Below, in pieces: positions 15,963-25,561 of a DNA stretch of 64,000 nucleotides (positions are counted from its first letter, which is position 1; every line of letters begins with the position of its first letter). The DNA is taken from the NCBI GenBank assembly GCA_047975005.1, contig JBKECW010000119.1, forward strand, positions 1 through 64,000. Reading direction: 5' to 3'. Both the position numbers and the translations under genes were made by a program. This DNA comes from JBKEAJ01 sp047975005 (lineage in GTDB: Bacteria > Bacteroidota > Bacteroidia > Bacteroidales > Prolixibacteraceae). The notes beneath the pieces were generated by a model. It saw nothing but the letters and a program-made list of their open reading frames with translations. It was not told where the DNA came from and did no database searches.

Positions 15963-17090
15963 ATGGACAAATACTTAAGTAATAAACTGAGAGTCATCTC
16001 ACTAATCTCAGTGGCAATGGTAGTGTTTATACATTCGTATAATACAAAATTTATGGTTAATAATACGAGTTTTTATATTGGCTACAGCTCGTTCATGCAA
16101 AACTTCATAAGCCAAGGTATAACAAGGGTAGCGGCACCTTTTTTTTTCGCAACTTCAGGCTACTTGTTTTTTTTAAAATTTAAAGGAACAATAAGTGAGT
16201 TTGTTACTAAATATCGCAAAAGGGTAAAGACGTTATTACTACCATACCTGCTATGGTCAGTATGGGGATTGGTTCTACACTCTATATTACAGCTTGTTCT
16301 CAGAACAAAAGACTTTTCCTCAAATGACATAATTGAAAGCTATTCATTAGTAAAAATCTTACGAACGGTATTTTTTAGCCCAATACCTTATCATCTTTGG
16401 TTTATCAGAGACTTAATGATGTTGGTAATTATATCTCCTCTGATCTATTGGTCAACAAGATACCTTAAAGCTATACCAGTTATCATTTTATTTATAATTT
16501 GGCTCGATTTTTTTAAATTCAGCCTCCTAATTTTCACGAAAGAATCCGTTCTCTTCTTTTATATGGGAGCTTATTTTTCCATTAACAGGAGTAAGCCCAT
16601 AAAGAAGATGAACAAAAAATACTATTGGGCATTTACATTTATTTGGTTTTTAATTATTCTTATTAAAACTACACTAATACATCAAGGTACAGAACAAAGT
16701 GCTTTATTAGTGCTTTTACACAAAACCTGCATAATCATAGGATTACTAAGTATTTGGAGTATTTATGACATATTGATGACAGAAAAAACAACTCCAAATA
16801 AAGCAATTATCAAACTTTCTTATTTCTCTTTTTTCTTATATGCTTTCCACGAGCCTATACTATCATTTATGAAAGCCGGCTTTTTTCATACTGTAGGAGT
16901 AAGTGAAATCAAGTCTGTCTTGATTTATTTTCTGGCACCTATAGTTTTAATTATTATTAGTACCTTTCTAGCTAGTTTTATAAAAAGATATATACCAAAA
17001 TTTTATGAACTAATTGCTGATGGTAGATTGCATTCAGATTTCTTTCACTCCTCAAGAAACAACTTTCAATATACAGTAAACTTAATATGA
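15963..17090 (+). CDS. Acyltransferase 3 family membrane protein
   Basis: A 375-residue protein with about ten membrane segments. The N-terminus LRVISLISVAMVVFIHSYN carries the conserved family histidine at the end of the first helix, and VAAPFFFATSGYLFF is the next signature. These enzymes move acetyl or other acyl groups across the inner membrane onto sugars of surface glycans. It stands at the head of a plus-strand run with a DUF418 protein, a glycosyltransferase and exosortase K, which fits a role in envelope glycan decoration. The acceptor is unknown. Confidence 0.88.
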   Translation: MDKYLSNKLRVISLISVAMVVFIHSYNTKFMVNNTSFYIGYSSFMQNFISQGITRVAAPFFFATSGYLFFLKFKGTISEFVTKYRKRVKTLLLPYLLWSVWGLVLHSILQLVLRTKDFSSNDIIESYSLVKILRTVFFSPIPYHLWFIRDLMMLVIISPLIYWSTRYLKAIPVIILFIIWLDFFKFSLLIFTKESVLFFYMGAYFSINRSKPIKKMNKKYYWAFTFIWFLIILIKTTLIHQGTEQSALLVLLHKTCIIIGLLSIWSIYDILMTEKTTPNKAIIKLSYFSFFLYAFHEPILSFMKAGFFHTVGVSEIKSVLIYFLAPIVLIIISTFLASFIKRYIPKFYELIADGRLHSDFFHSSRNNFQYTVNLI

Positions 17091-17157
17091 CCCAAATTAC
17101 AAAATAAATTCTCATAGTAGCGACATTATTATTATACTGAAACAAGCATTACAAAAC

Positions 17158-18357
17158 ATGAACGATACAACACTAGCAAAAGGTTCAAGAATTGACATGG
17201 TCGATGCCTTGCGAGGCTTGGCAATAATGGCTATATTGCTGATACACTGCGTAGAGCATTTTATCTACCCCATTTATCCCGACAAGATGTCGCAGCCGGA
17301 GTGGCTAAACACCCTCGACTCAGTAGTTTTCAATGTCGTATTCTCGCTTATTGCCGGTAAGGGATATTCAATATTTGCACTGCTGTTTGGCTTCACGTTC
17401 TACGTGCAGTTTACCAATCAGCAGAACAAGGGCTATGATTTCAGGTGGCGGTTTATATGGCGGCTGATGCTTCTAGCCGTTTTTGCCACTATAAATGCTG
17501 CGTTCTTTCCGGGTGGCGATGTGCTTTTGCTCTTTGTTTTTACAGGACTCTCGCTGCCTCTGGTCTGCAAGATGAGCAACAAAGCCGTACTGATAATAGC
17601 CCTCATCTGCCTGATGCAGCCCATAGAGCTGTTTCATTTCATAAGCAGTCGCTTTAACGAAGCACACACCTTGCCGGAACTGAATGTAGGTGCTTTGTAC
17701 AAGAGCGTGCAGGAAGGAGTTAAAAGTGGAAACTGGGGCGAGTTTTTCATCAAGAATATAAGCACCGGACAAAAGGCAAGTCTGCTTTGGGCTGTCAACG
17801 GCGGACGCTTTGTACAAACTATAGGACTGTTCCTGCTTGGATTTCTATTTAGTAGACATAATTTATTTGTAAAGTCTAAAGAGAACAATAGATTTTGGAT
17901 TAAGACTCTCATCATTGCATCTATAATGTTTGGTGTATTATATCCTCTAAAAGTGGAATGGTACGACAATGCTTCGTCAGAAATCGTAAAAAGCACAATC
18001 GGAACGGCTTTGGATATGTGGCAAAAACTATCTTTCACTTTGGTAATCGTCTCCTCATTCATAATCACCTACTACAACAGGTCTTTTGGAGAGCGGACAG
18101 GCAAATTAAGGGTATACGGAAAGATGAGTCTTACAAACTATATTACACAGTCCATTATCGGTGCATTCATATTCTTCCCTATCGGCTTAAACCTCTCGCC
18201 ATATTTGGGCTACACAGCTAGCCTAATTGTAGGAATACTCATATTTATTTTGCAATTATACCTCAGCAATATCTGGTATAAATACTACAAGCAAGGTCCT
18301 CTGGAGAAACTCTGGCATTCAGCAACTTGGATTGGAAGATATGGACAGAATATTTGA
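17158..18357 (+). CDS. DUF418 family membrane protein
   Basis: A 399-residue multi-pass protein. The start (RIDMVDALRGLAIMAILLIHCVEH) is the heparan-alpha-glucosaminide acyltransferase/DUF418-type N-terminus, and the C-terminal part (GKMSLTNYITQSIIG, then SNIWYKYYKQGPLEKLWHS) is the DUF418 signature. Proteins of this group are predicted transmembrane acyltransferases or transporters; none of this is tested here. It lies 67 bp after the acyltransferase 3 gene, so two unrelated membrane acyl-transfer-type proteins are adjacent. Base composition is less AT-rich than in that neighbour, which suggests separate origins. Confidence 0.88.
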   Translation: MNDTTLAKGSRIDMVDALRGLAIMAILLIHCVEHFIYPIYPDKMSQPEWLNTLDSVVFNVVFSLIAGKGYSIFALLFGFTFYVQFTNQQNKGYDFRWRFIWRLMLLAVFATINAAFFPGGDVLLLFVFTGLSLPLVCKMSNKAVLIIALICLMQPIELFHFISSRFNEAHTLPELNVGALYKSVQEGVKSGNWGEFFIKNISTGQKASLLWAVNGGRFVQTIGLFLLGFLFSRHNLFVKSKENNRFWIKTLIIASIMFGVLYPLKVEWYDNASSEIVKSTIGTALDMWQKLSFTLVIVSSFIITYYNRSFGERTGKLRVYGKMSLTNYITQSIIGAFIFFPIGLNLSPYLGYTASLIVGILIFILQLYLSNIWYKYYKQGPLEKLWHSATWIGRYGQNI

Positions 18358-18413
18358 ATGCTAAGATAAAAAAGTATACTTTTGAAATATAAATGGAGAA
18401 CAAAGTATAAATA

Positions 18414-18460
18414 GACGAGATGAGCCATGATAACGAACTTTCACCCATGAGCATAATTGT
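18414..18460 (+). repeat. Dispersed intergenic repeat, type A, degenerate
   Basis: GACGAGATGAGCCATGATAAC and the following 25 bases resemble the start of the type-A unit seen at 44481 and 59828, but the second half of the unit is missing. Confidence 0.5.
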
Positions 18461-18470
18461 AAAAGGAGGA

Positions 18471-18551
18471 CAATAGATAATTAAACAAGCTGCCATTTTG
18501 GTAGGTCTAATGTCCAATATCTAAATACTAAGGTCTAAAAAAAATAAACAC
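18471..18551 (+). repeat. Dispersed intergenic repeat, type B, upstream of the glycosyltransferase
   Basis: Contains AATAGATAA, AGCTGCCATTT, ATATCTAAATACTAAGGTCT and a final AAATAAACAC touching the ATGAAA of the gene at 18552. It is nearly the same as 44412-44480 over its last 35 bases. Confidence 0.75.
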
Positions 18552-19571
18552 ATGAAAGAAAATGAAATAGAAAATATCACAATTTCGTTTATTATTCCTG
18601 TATATAACAGACCCGGCGAGGTTAAAGAACTACTAGAAAGCATGACTCAGCAAACTGCTAACAATTTTGAAGTCATTATTGTTGAGGACGGATCTGATAT
18701 AAAATGCAAAACGATATGCGATGAGTTTCAAAACAAACTCGATTTAAAATATTTCTACAAAGCTAATTCAGGACCCGGGCAAAGTAGAAACTATGGATTT
18801 GAAAAGGCGAAGGGTAATTATTGTATTTTCTTAGATTCTGACTGTGTTTTACCAGTGGATTATTTCAAGATTGTTCAGTGTGAATTAAAGAAAGATTACA
18901 CTGATGCATTTGGCGGTCCCGACAGGGCACATGAAAATTTTAGCATTTTGCAAAAAGCTATTAATTATTCTATGACATCCTTTTTTACAACCGGAGGCAT
19001 AAGAGGAAGCAGCGAAAAACTCGACAAGTTCCATCCGAGAAGTTTTAATATGGGGTATTCAAGAGATGTCTTTAATAAAACACAAGGCTTTTCTAAGATG
19101 AGATTCGGAGAGGATATTGACATGAGCACTAGAATATTACAAAACAACTTTAGCACGAAACTGATAAAAGAGGCTTATGTTTACCATAAAAGGCGAACAA
19201 ATTTCAGACAGTTCTTCAAGCAAGTATTTAACTCAGGAATAGCACGGATTAATTTATATAAGAGGCACCCCAAGTCTCTCAAGCCTGTTCATTTTGCACC
19301 GTCTATATTTGTACTTGGATTAATTACTCTATTACTACTAGCCTCTATAAGCTATTCAGCAATATTTTTACTTCCTGTATTAATCCACATGTTGATTATA
19401 TTAATCGATTCTAGTATCAAAAACAACAGTATCAAAATTGGACTGTTATCTGTTATCACTAGCTATGTTCAACTAATAGGTTATGGTCTTGGTTTTATAA
19501 ATGCAACGTGGAAACGAATTATTTTAGGGCAAAGTGAATATGCCGCATATATAAACAACTTCTACGAATAG
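18552..19571 (+). CDS. Family 2 glycosyltransferase
   Basis: A 339-residue GT-A fold glycosyltransferase. SFIIPVYNRPGEV opens the nucleotide-binding fold, VEDGSD (44-49) and LDSDC with the metal-binding DSD (95-97) follow, and MRFGEDIDMSTRI is the ED motif of GT2 enzymes. Two to three membrane segments at the C-terminus (about 255-320) anchor it to the inner membrane. It transfers a sugar from an activated donor, probably to a lipid-linked or protein acceptor. It directly precedes exosortase K; sorting loci often include glycosyltransferases because sorted proteins are glycosylated, but a direct link is inferred. Confidence 0.92.
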   Translation: MKENEIENITISFIIPVYNRPGEVKELLESMTQQTANNFEVIIVEDGSDIKCKTICDEFQNKLDLKYFYKANSGPGQSRNYGFEKAKGNYCIFLDSDCVLPVDYFKIVQCELKKDYTDAFGGPDRAHENFSILQKAINYSMTSFFTTGGIRGSSEKLDKFHPRSFNMGYSRDVFNKTQGFSKMRFGEDIDMSTRILQNNFSTKLIKEAYVYHKRRTNFRQFFKQVFNSGIARINLYKRHPKSLKPVHFAPSIFVLGLITLLLLASISYSAIFLLPVLIHMLIILIDSSIKNNSIKIGLLSVITSYVQLIGYGLGFINATWKRIILGQSEYAAYINNFYE

Positions 19572-19628
19572 AGAAAGCTGCGGCTGTGCAACTTGCCTAC
19601 TACGCAACAATTATAAGGAATAAATGAC

Positions 19629-20165
19629 ATGTATCGCACAAAGACAAACATTATATATCTTTTAATAGTGGCAGCTGTCTTCTTATTGCTAAAATTTGCC
19701 TATACCATTGCCGACAATAACGATTTGTACTTCCTCCTCAAACCAACAGACAAGCTCGTTGGACTTTTGACAGGGTCTCATTCCATTTATCTTTCAGACA
19801 AGGGATATTTTCACGAACAGCTAAACATCATTATTGACAAATCTTGTTCCGGCTTTAACTTCTGGGTCTTGTGTTTTCTAGTATTTACCTATTTGACAAC
19901 AAGTTACCCACACAAGACTATAACCAAGACACTAAGTATTCCCACGGCTTTAGCAGCGGCTTACATATTTACAATATTAGTAAACACCTCTAGGATTTTC
20001 GCTTCCATAGTTGTGCAAACTCAAACAAAAAACATCTTTCCCAACAACCAACACATCATACATGAAACCATTGGCATAATCACAAATCTGACATTCTTGA
20101 TATTAGCATACATACTAATCGATAGATTCTTAATTTACAAACAACACCATGAGAAACTTGCTTAA
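19629..20165 (+). CDS. xrtK: Exosortase K
   Basis: A 178-residue integral membrane cysteine transpeptidase of the exosortase/archaeosortase group. The three catalytic residues are visible: C73 in KSCSGFNFW, R122 in NTSRI and H145 in IHETIG, each in or next to a membrane segment. The small size and these motifs fit exosortase K (XrtK). Exosortases recognise a short motif plus membrane helix plus basic tail at the C-terminus of exported proteins and cleave or transfer them. The next gene overlaps this one by 17 bp and encodes exactly such a substrate, so enzyme and target are translationally coupled. Confidence 0.92.
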   Translation: MYRTKTNIIYLLIVAAVFLLLKFAYTIADNNDLYFLLKPTDKLVGLLTGSHSIYLSDKGYFHEQLNIIIDKSCSGFNFWVLCFLVFTYLTTSYPHKTITKTLSIPTALAAAYIFTILVNTSRIFASIVVQTQTKNIFPNNQHIIHETIGIITNLTFLILAYILIDRFLIYKQHHEKLA

Positions 20166-22959
20166 TCCCAAATGGCTTTTTGTCGTAAATACATTACCAT
20201 TGGCAGTACTGTTTTCACTCATGCTTGCCCAGTTCAATATCGTTGAAACTTTGTTAGACAATAAGAGTCTAGGGTTATGGAAGTCTTTCGGACTATCATT
20301 AGGGATTATAGGCTTATTAAATTTCGCTTATGCAGTTTATCTGACTCTAAAGAAAAAGAATGTTTCTGCTTGGTTTGGTATAATAGCATTGGTTTGTTAC
20401 ATCACTTTCGCCTACCTTTACGCTTACAACTTAAATGATATCTTTCCTTCCTCAATCCCTCAATGGATGGTGTCGGGCAATATATTCTTATATGTTGGAA
20501 CATTCCTAATGCCAACACTTGCCTACTCTTTGTTTGTCTTAGTATCGCATTTTACGCCATACAATAAGGAACATAAGATTTGGCTTAATTTTCTAGTAGC
20601 AATAGGCATTCCGGTGGCAGCTTACTTGTTTTCACAAATCATTTTGCCCTTATGGCAACGAGTTGAAGAAGAATTTTATACACACGCATTGGTAGTACTT
20701 GTAATTACTGCGACTTTGGTCTTTCTATTTTTCTTAGTGAGAGGTATTTTTGTACTCGCTGTCAAGAAAACCAATATTTGGAAGAAACATCAATTAGCGT
20801 GGAAAATTCCAATTGCGATTTTACTTCCATTGATAGGCTTGTCAGTAAACAACGGGCACCTTTTTAATAATCTTACCCCTAGTGAATCAGGCATCTTCGG
20901 AAATTTCAACAACATTTGGTTTTACATTCTTGCCATCGTTAATGGCATAATGGTGTGTCTACCCAATCTCGACAACAAGATATACCGACTACTTATATTT
21001 ATTGGAAGAAGTATAACTTTTGCATACACATTCTATTTCTTTTTAGTGTTTTTACCCTTTCTACCTTTGTCTGTTATTGCAATAGTCGCAATAGGCACAG
21101 GATTTTTAATACTGACTCCTTTACTGCTATTTGTGATTCACACAATCGAACTTTCTAAGGATTTCACATTCCTTAAAAGTCTCTATTCCCAGAAATTTTT
21201 AATAGCAATTTCGTTCTTGGGCTTTTCTGTAATCCCAACATTTATTACGGCAACTTATCTCAATGACAAAAATGTTTTGAATGAAACTCTGTCATATTTG
21301 TACAGTCCTGATTACTCAAAGCAATATGAGATTGATAAAAAATCACTTCAAAAGACACTTAAGATTATAGAGAATCATAAAGACCACAGAGATAGCAGAG
21401 GCGGATTATTCGGAAATGGTATTCCCTACTTGTCTTCCTATTTCAATTGGTTGGTTATGGACAATCTCACTTTGTCTGACTCAAAAATAAAGACCATTGA
21501 AAAAATATTTTTTGGTAAGACTTCGTTGGAATTTAGACCCGAAAACACCCGAAACGACAATGTGCAAATAAGTAATATTACTATAAATAGCACCTACGAC
21601 AAAACTCAAAATGCGTGGAAGAGCTGGGTCGACTTGGAAATAAGCAATAAAAGTGGGAATGCGTGGCCTTCAGAATACGCAACAAGTATTGATTTGCCAG
21701 AAGGCTGTTGGATAAGCGATTATTATTTGTACGTCGGAGACAAGAGAGAACCCGGAATCTTAGCAGAGAAAAAATCAGCAATGTGGATATTTTCACAAAT
21801 TAGAAATGAAAACAAAGACCCCGGTATTCTGTATTACCTGACAGGAAATAGGGTTGCTTTCAGAGTTTTCCCATTTGCAGAGAATGAAGTAAGAAAAACA
21901 GGAATAGAGTTTCTACACAAAGAGCCTATAAAACTCAACATTGACAATAAGATAGTTGAATTAGGGAATGAAGCAGAGACTATCTACGAAAATATTGACA
22001 ACGAGAACATTGCTTATATCTCTGCCCGACAAAAAGAAAAACTAAGCTCAGTTAAACGCAAACCCTATTTCCATTTCCTAGTCGACATATCAAACGAAAA
22101 GGCTACTTGTTCAAGCGAGTTCATCGAAAGGATGGAGAAAGTTTTAGAGTCCAATAAAATACCTTCAGAAAATGCAAAAATCAGCTTCGTCAACAGTTAT
22201 GTAAACACAATATCATTTGAAAGGGACTGGAAAACCCGATATAAACATCAATCTTTTGAAGGAGGCTTCTACTTGGACAGAGCAATAAGAACCACGCTTG
22301 TAAACGCTTATGAAAATAATTCGGATTCATATCCTGTAATTGTAGTAGTTACAGACAATATTCAAAATGCTGTTTTAGACAGAGATTTTGCAGACCTCGA
22401 ATTTACATTCCCAGAAAGCAACTTGTTTTTCAACCTTGACAAGAATGGAAATTTAAGAGAACATTCTTTAGTCAATAACCCAATAAAGGAACTCCCTGCA
22501 ACAATGAGAGAATGTATGTTTTGTGAGACCGTCTTAGAATACCAACTCCCTGACAAATCACTTGCTTATTTGCCAAATAATAATGAACCAAGTATCATTT
22601 TGCAGAAAACTGAATTTGAGGTTAACGCAACAGAGATTAAAGAAAAGAATTGGCAATCGGCTTTGATAATGCAAGGGCAGTGGGATTCGCAAATCCTGCA
22701 TCCTGAAAACTCCGATAACGAATGGATAAACTTGGTAAAAAACAGCTTCTCTTCAAAAATAATGACTCCGGCAACATCATACCTAGTGGTGGAGAATGAG
22801 GCTCAAAAAACAATGCTGAAAAAGAAACAAGAACAAGCATTATCAGGCAACAAATCTTTAGACCTTGGCGAGGACACACAAAGAATGAGTGAACCAAGTT
22901 TAATCCTGCTAACAATTCTGCTCGGACTAGTTTTATGGTACAGAGAAAAACACAAATAA
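20149..22959 (+). CDS. MSEP-CTERM protein (XrtK target) with polytopic N-terminus and VIT/vWA-like domains
   Basis: A 936-residue membrane protein. About ten membrane segments fill residues 10-370. The soluble part has a VIT-like region (about 470-600, ending FRVFPFAENEVRKTGIEF) and a von Willebrand A-like region (about 638-740, with YFHFLVDIS and PVIVVVTDN). The C-terminus holds the sorting signal: MSEP at 913-916, a hydrophobic helix LILLTILLGLVLW and a basic tail REKHK. This architecture and the position right behind xrtK identify it as the dedicated MSEP-CTERM substrate. What the protein does after sorting is not known. Confidence 0.9.
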   Translation: MRNLLNPKWLFVVNTLPLAVLFSLMLAQFNIVETLLDNKSLGLWKSFGLSLGIIGLLNFAYAVYLTLKKKNVSAWFGIIALVCYITFAYLYAYNLNDIFPSSIPQWMVSGNIFLYVGTFLMPTLAYSLFVLVSHFTPYNKEHKIWLNFLVAIGIPVAAYLFSQIILPLWQRVEEEFYTHALVVLVITATLVFLFFLVRGIFVLAVKKTNIWKKHQLAWKIPIAILLPLIGLSVNNGHLFNNLTPSESGIFGNFNNIWFYILAIVNGIMVCLPNLDNKIYRLLIFIGRSITFAYTFYFFLVFLPFLPLSVIAIVAIGTGFLILTPLLLFVIHTIELSKDFTFLKSLYSQKFLIAISFLGFSVIPTFITATYLNDKNVLNETLSYLYSPDYSKQYEIDKKSLQKTLKIIENHKDHRDSRGGLFGNGIPYLSSYFNWLVMDNLTLSDSKIKTIEKIFFGKTSLEFRPENTRNDNVQISNITINSTYDKTQNAWKSWVDLEISNKSGNAWPSEYATSIDLPEGCWISDYYLYVGDKREPGILAEKKSAMWIFSQIRNENKDPGILYYLTGNRVAFRVFPFAENEVRKTGIEFLHKEPIKLNIDNKIVELGNEAETIYENIDNENIAYISARQKEKLSSVKRKPYFHFLVDISNEKATCSSEFIERMEKVLESNKIPSENAKISFVNSYVNTISFERDWKTRYKHQSFEGGFYLDRAIRTTLVNAYENNSDSYPVIVVVTDNIQNAVLDRDFADLEFTFPESNLFFNLDKNGNLREHSLVNNPIKELPATMRECMFCETVLEYQLPDKSLAYLPNNNEPSIILQKTEFEVNATEIKEKNWQSALIMQGQWDSQILHPENSDNEWINLVKNSFSSKIMTPATSYLVVENEAQKTMLKKKQEQALSGNKSLDLGEDTQRMSEPSLILLTILLGLVLWYREKHK

Positions 22960-23040
22960 AAACAAACTCGACCAAACTGCTCCAAACTATAAGCCCATAT
23001 TAACATTTGCTTATATATTATCACTCCATGCGCTCTACAT

Positions 23041-23071
23041 TTTGAAATTTCAAGGCAAATTATTACTTTCG
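23041..23071 (+). promoter_or_regulatory. Promoter of serC-DUF1015
   Basis: A perfect -33 TTTG (23041-23044), a 19-nt spacer and a -7 TACTTTCG (23064-23071, one mismatch to TAnnTTTG). The predicted start is near 23078, about 58 nt before the serC ATG. Confidence 0.5.
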
Positions 23072-23135
23072 CTACGCACTCAGAGAAAATTAAATTAAAA
23101 TCAGTTGCCAAGGAGCAGCTTAAAAATATAATAAC

Positions 23136-24206
23136 ATGAAGGCTCATAACTTTTTTGCAGGTCCGTCTATAATTTCGGAATATGCACTGGACAGAACATC
23201 AGAGGCAGTAAAGAATTTTGCAAATACCGGACTATCGGTTATGGAAATATCGCACCGAAGCTCCCAGTTTGTAGAAGTTATTGAGTCGGCACGTTCCAAG
23301 GTGAAATCCCTCCTAAATGTACCCGACGGATATTCGGTGCTTTTCCTACAAGGTGGTGCCAGCCTACAGTTCTTGATGGTGGCATACAACTTATATAAAA
23401 GAAAAGCGTCATACCTGGACACAGGCGTATGGTCTAAAAAGGCTATCGAAGCAGCTAGCTTTTTCGGAGCACCAAATGTAGTGGCATCATCAGCCGACAA
23501 AACATATTCGTACATCCCTGAATTTAAGGCGGATGGCGATGAGGACTATCTACACATCACCACCAACAATACGATATACGGAACAAGGCTACAAAAAGAC
23601 CCGGAAATCAATGTGCCGCTTGTTGCCGATATGTCGTCTGATATTTTCAGCCGACCTGTCGATGTCAGCAAATACGATTTGATTTACGCAGGAGCTCAAA
23701 AGAATATAGGCCCGTCAGGCACAACTCTAGTTATAGTACGTGATACGGCTCTGACAAAGAGCGAGAATGATATCCCCAAGATATTGGACTACAGAACGCA
23801 TATCAAGGGAGAGTCCATGTACAACACCCCTGCAACCCTGCCAATATTTACCTGCTTGCAAACCCTTACTTGGCTCGAAAATCTCGGCGGAATACCTGCA
23901 ATAATGAAAATCAACGATAAAAAAGCAAATCTTCTATACGACGAAATAGACCGTAACATTCTGTTTAAATGCCCCGTACCAAATCCTGCACACCGCTCAA
24001 ACATGAATGTATGTTTTGTGATGAATGAAGAATACAAGGACAAAGAAGCAGAATTTATTACTTTTGCAAAAGAATATGGCTGTCTCGGACTGAAAGGACA
24101 CAGAAGCGTAGGCGGATTTAGGGCATCTATCTATAATGCAATGCCTTACGAAAGTGTAGCAGTCTTAGTACAGTGCATGAAAGATTTTGAAACACAAAAC
24201 AAATAA
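23136..24206 (+). CDS. serC: Phosphoserine aminotransferase
   Basis: A 356-residue fold-type I PLP enzyme that converts 3-phosphohydroxypyruvate and glutamate to phosphoserine, the second step of serine synthesis; the same enzyme usually serves pyridoxal phosphate synthesis. N-terminal HNFFAGPS, FLQGGASLQF and the PLP lysine K189 in YAGAQKNIGPSG are all in place, and the length is normal. The DUF1015 gene follows after 9 bp, so they are co-transcribed. The usual companion serA (phosphoglycerate dehydrogenase) is not between them or anywhere in the window. Confidence 0.96.
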   Translation: MKAHNFFAGPSIISEYALDRTSEAVKNFANTGLSVMEISHRSSQFVEVIESARSKVKSLLNVPDGYSVLFLQGGASLQFLMVAYNLYKRKASYLDTGVWSKKAIEAASFFGAPNVVASSADKTYSYIPEFKADGDEDYLHITTNNTIYGTRLQKDPEINVPLVADMSSDIFSRPVDVSKYDLIYAGAQKNIGPSGTTLVIVRDTALTKSENDIPKILDYRTHIKGESMYNTPATLPIFTCLQTLTWLENLGGIPAIMKINDKKANLLYDEIDRNILFKCPVPNPAHRSNMNVCFVMNEEYKDKEAEFITFAKEYGCLGLKGHRSVGGFRASIYNAMPYESVAVLVQCMKDFETQNK

Positions 24207-24215
24207 CTCTTGTAG

Positions 24216-25463
24216 ATGGCTAAAATAAAAGCATTTAAAGGATATAGACCAAAGCCCGAATTGGCGTCGAAAATGGCATGCAAACCCTACGATGTGATAA
24301 ACTCCGAAGAAGCAAAACTGGAAACAGGCGACAATCAGCATTCTCTTTACCACATCACTAGGGCAGAAATAGACTTCCCAAAAGGTGTAGACGAACACTC
24401 ACAAGAGGTTTACGACAAAGCTGTCTCGAACTTTGATAAATTCATTAAGGAGGAATGGCTGTTTCAAGACGAGAGTCCGAAGCTCTATGTGTATGCCCAA
24501 ACCATGAACGACAGAACTCAATATGGCGTGGTGGCAGGAGCTTCAGTCGAAGACTACCTGACAGGGATAATCAAAAAGCACGAGCTTACACGCCCCGACA
24601 AGGAAGAAGACAGAATGAAGCATATCCGCGAGACCAATGCCAACATAGAGCCTGTATTTTTGTCATATCCTGCCGTAAGAGAAATAGATACGATAATAGC
24701 CGACATCACTGCCGAGAAAGCCGTTTATGACTTCACCGCCGAAGACGGCATTGCTCACACATTTTGGGTAATCGACAATACAGCTAAAATTGCAGAATTA
24801 GAGAAACTATTTGAAACTAAGGTTCCCAACACATACATTGCCGACGGACACCACCGTACAGCAGCGGCAGCACTGGTAGGAAAGGAACTGAAAGACAATA
24901 ATCCAAATCACACAGGCAACGAGGAATACAACTTCTTCCTCGCAGTGCATTTTCCCGACAATCAACTGAATATAATAGACTACAATCGAGTGGTGAAAGA
25001 TTTGAACGGACTGACAAAAGAGGAATTTATCGAGAAAGTGTCAGAGGACTTCGAGGTGCAAAAAGCAGGAGCTTGCCAACATAAGCCGCATGCACTTCAC
25101 GAGTTCAGCTTTTACATCGATGGCGATTGGTACAAAATGACTGCCAAAGCCGGAAGATACGACGACAGCGACCCTATTGGAGTTTTGGACGTTACAATAT
25201 TATCAGACCTTGTTCTCGACAATATACTCGGCATCAGAGACTTACGCACAGACAAAAGGATAGATTTTGTAGGTGGAATACGCGGCTTGGAAGAATTGGA
25301 AAAACGTGTAGACAGCGGAGAAATGAAAATTGCATTTGCCCTCTACCCCGTCAGTATGCAGCAGCTCATTAACATATCTGACAGCGGCAACATAATGCCA
25401 CCAAAAACCACATGGTTTGAGCCCAAACTACGCTCGGGCTTAGTGATACATGCACTAAATTGA
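24216..25463 (+). CDS. DUF1015 family protein
   Basis: A 415-residue soluble protein. FKGYRPKPELASKMACKPYDVI is the DUF1015 N-terminal signature and IADGHHRTAAA (about 205-215) the conserved histidine motif. In Bacteroidetes this family sits with serC and serA, which suggests a role tied to serine metabolism; the biochemical activity is not established. It begins 9 bp after serC. The gene ends 98 bp before the convergent der gene; I see no strong terminator between them. Confidence 0.9.
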   Translation: MAKIKAFKGYRPKPELASKMACKPYDVINSEEAKLETGDNQHSLYHITRAEIDFPKGVDEHSQEVYDKAVSNFDKFIKEEWLFQDESPKLYVYAQTMNDRTQYGVVAGASVEDYLTGIIKKHELTRPDKEEDRMKHIRETNANIEPVFLSYPAVREIDTIIADITAEKAVYDFTAEDGIAHTFWVIDNTAKIAELEKLFETKVPNTYIADGHHRTAAAALVGKELKDNNPNHTGNEEYNFFLAVHFPDNQLNIIDYNRVVKDLNGLTKEEFIEKVSEDFEVQKAGACQHKPHALHEFSFYIDGDWYKMTAKAGRYDDSDPIGVLDVTILSDLVLDNILGIRDLRTDKRIDFVGGIRGLEELEKRVDSGEMKIAFALYPVSMQQLINISDSGNIMPPKTTWFEPKLRSGLVIHALN

Positions 25464-25561
25464 AAATCGCACAACAGAATCAACGTTGCCTTTGATAATT
25501 CCACAAGCTGATCTGCCAGATAAATCACTGTATATCCAACTTCATCTACCTGATCATCTAA

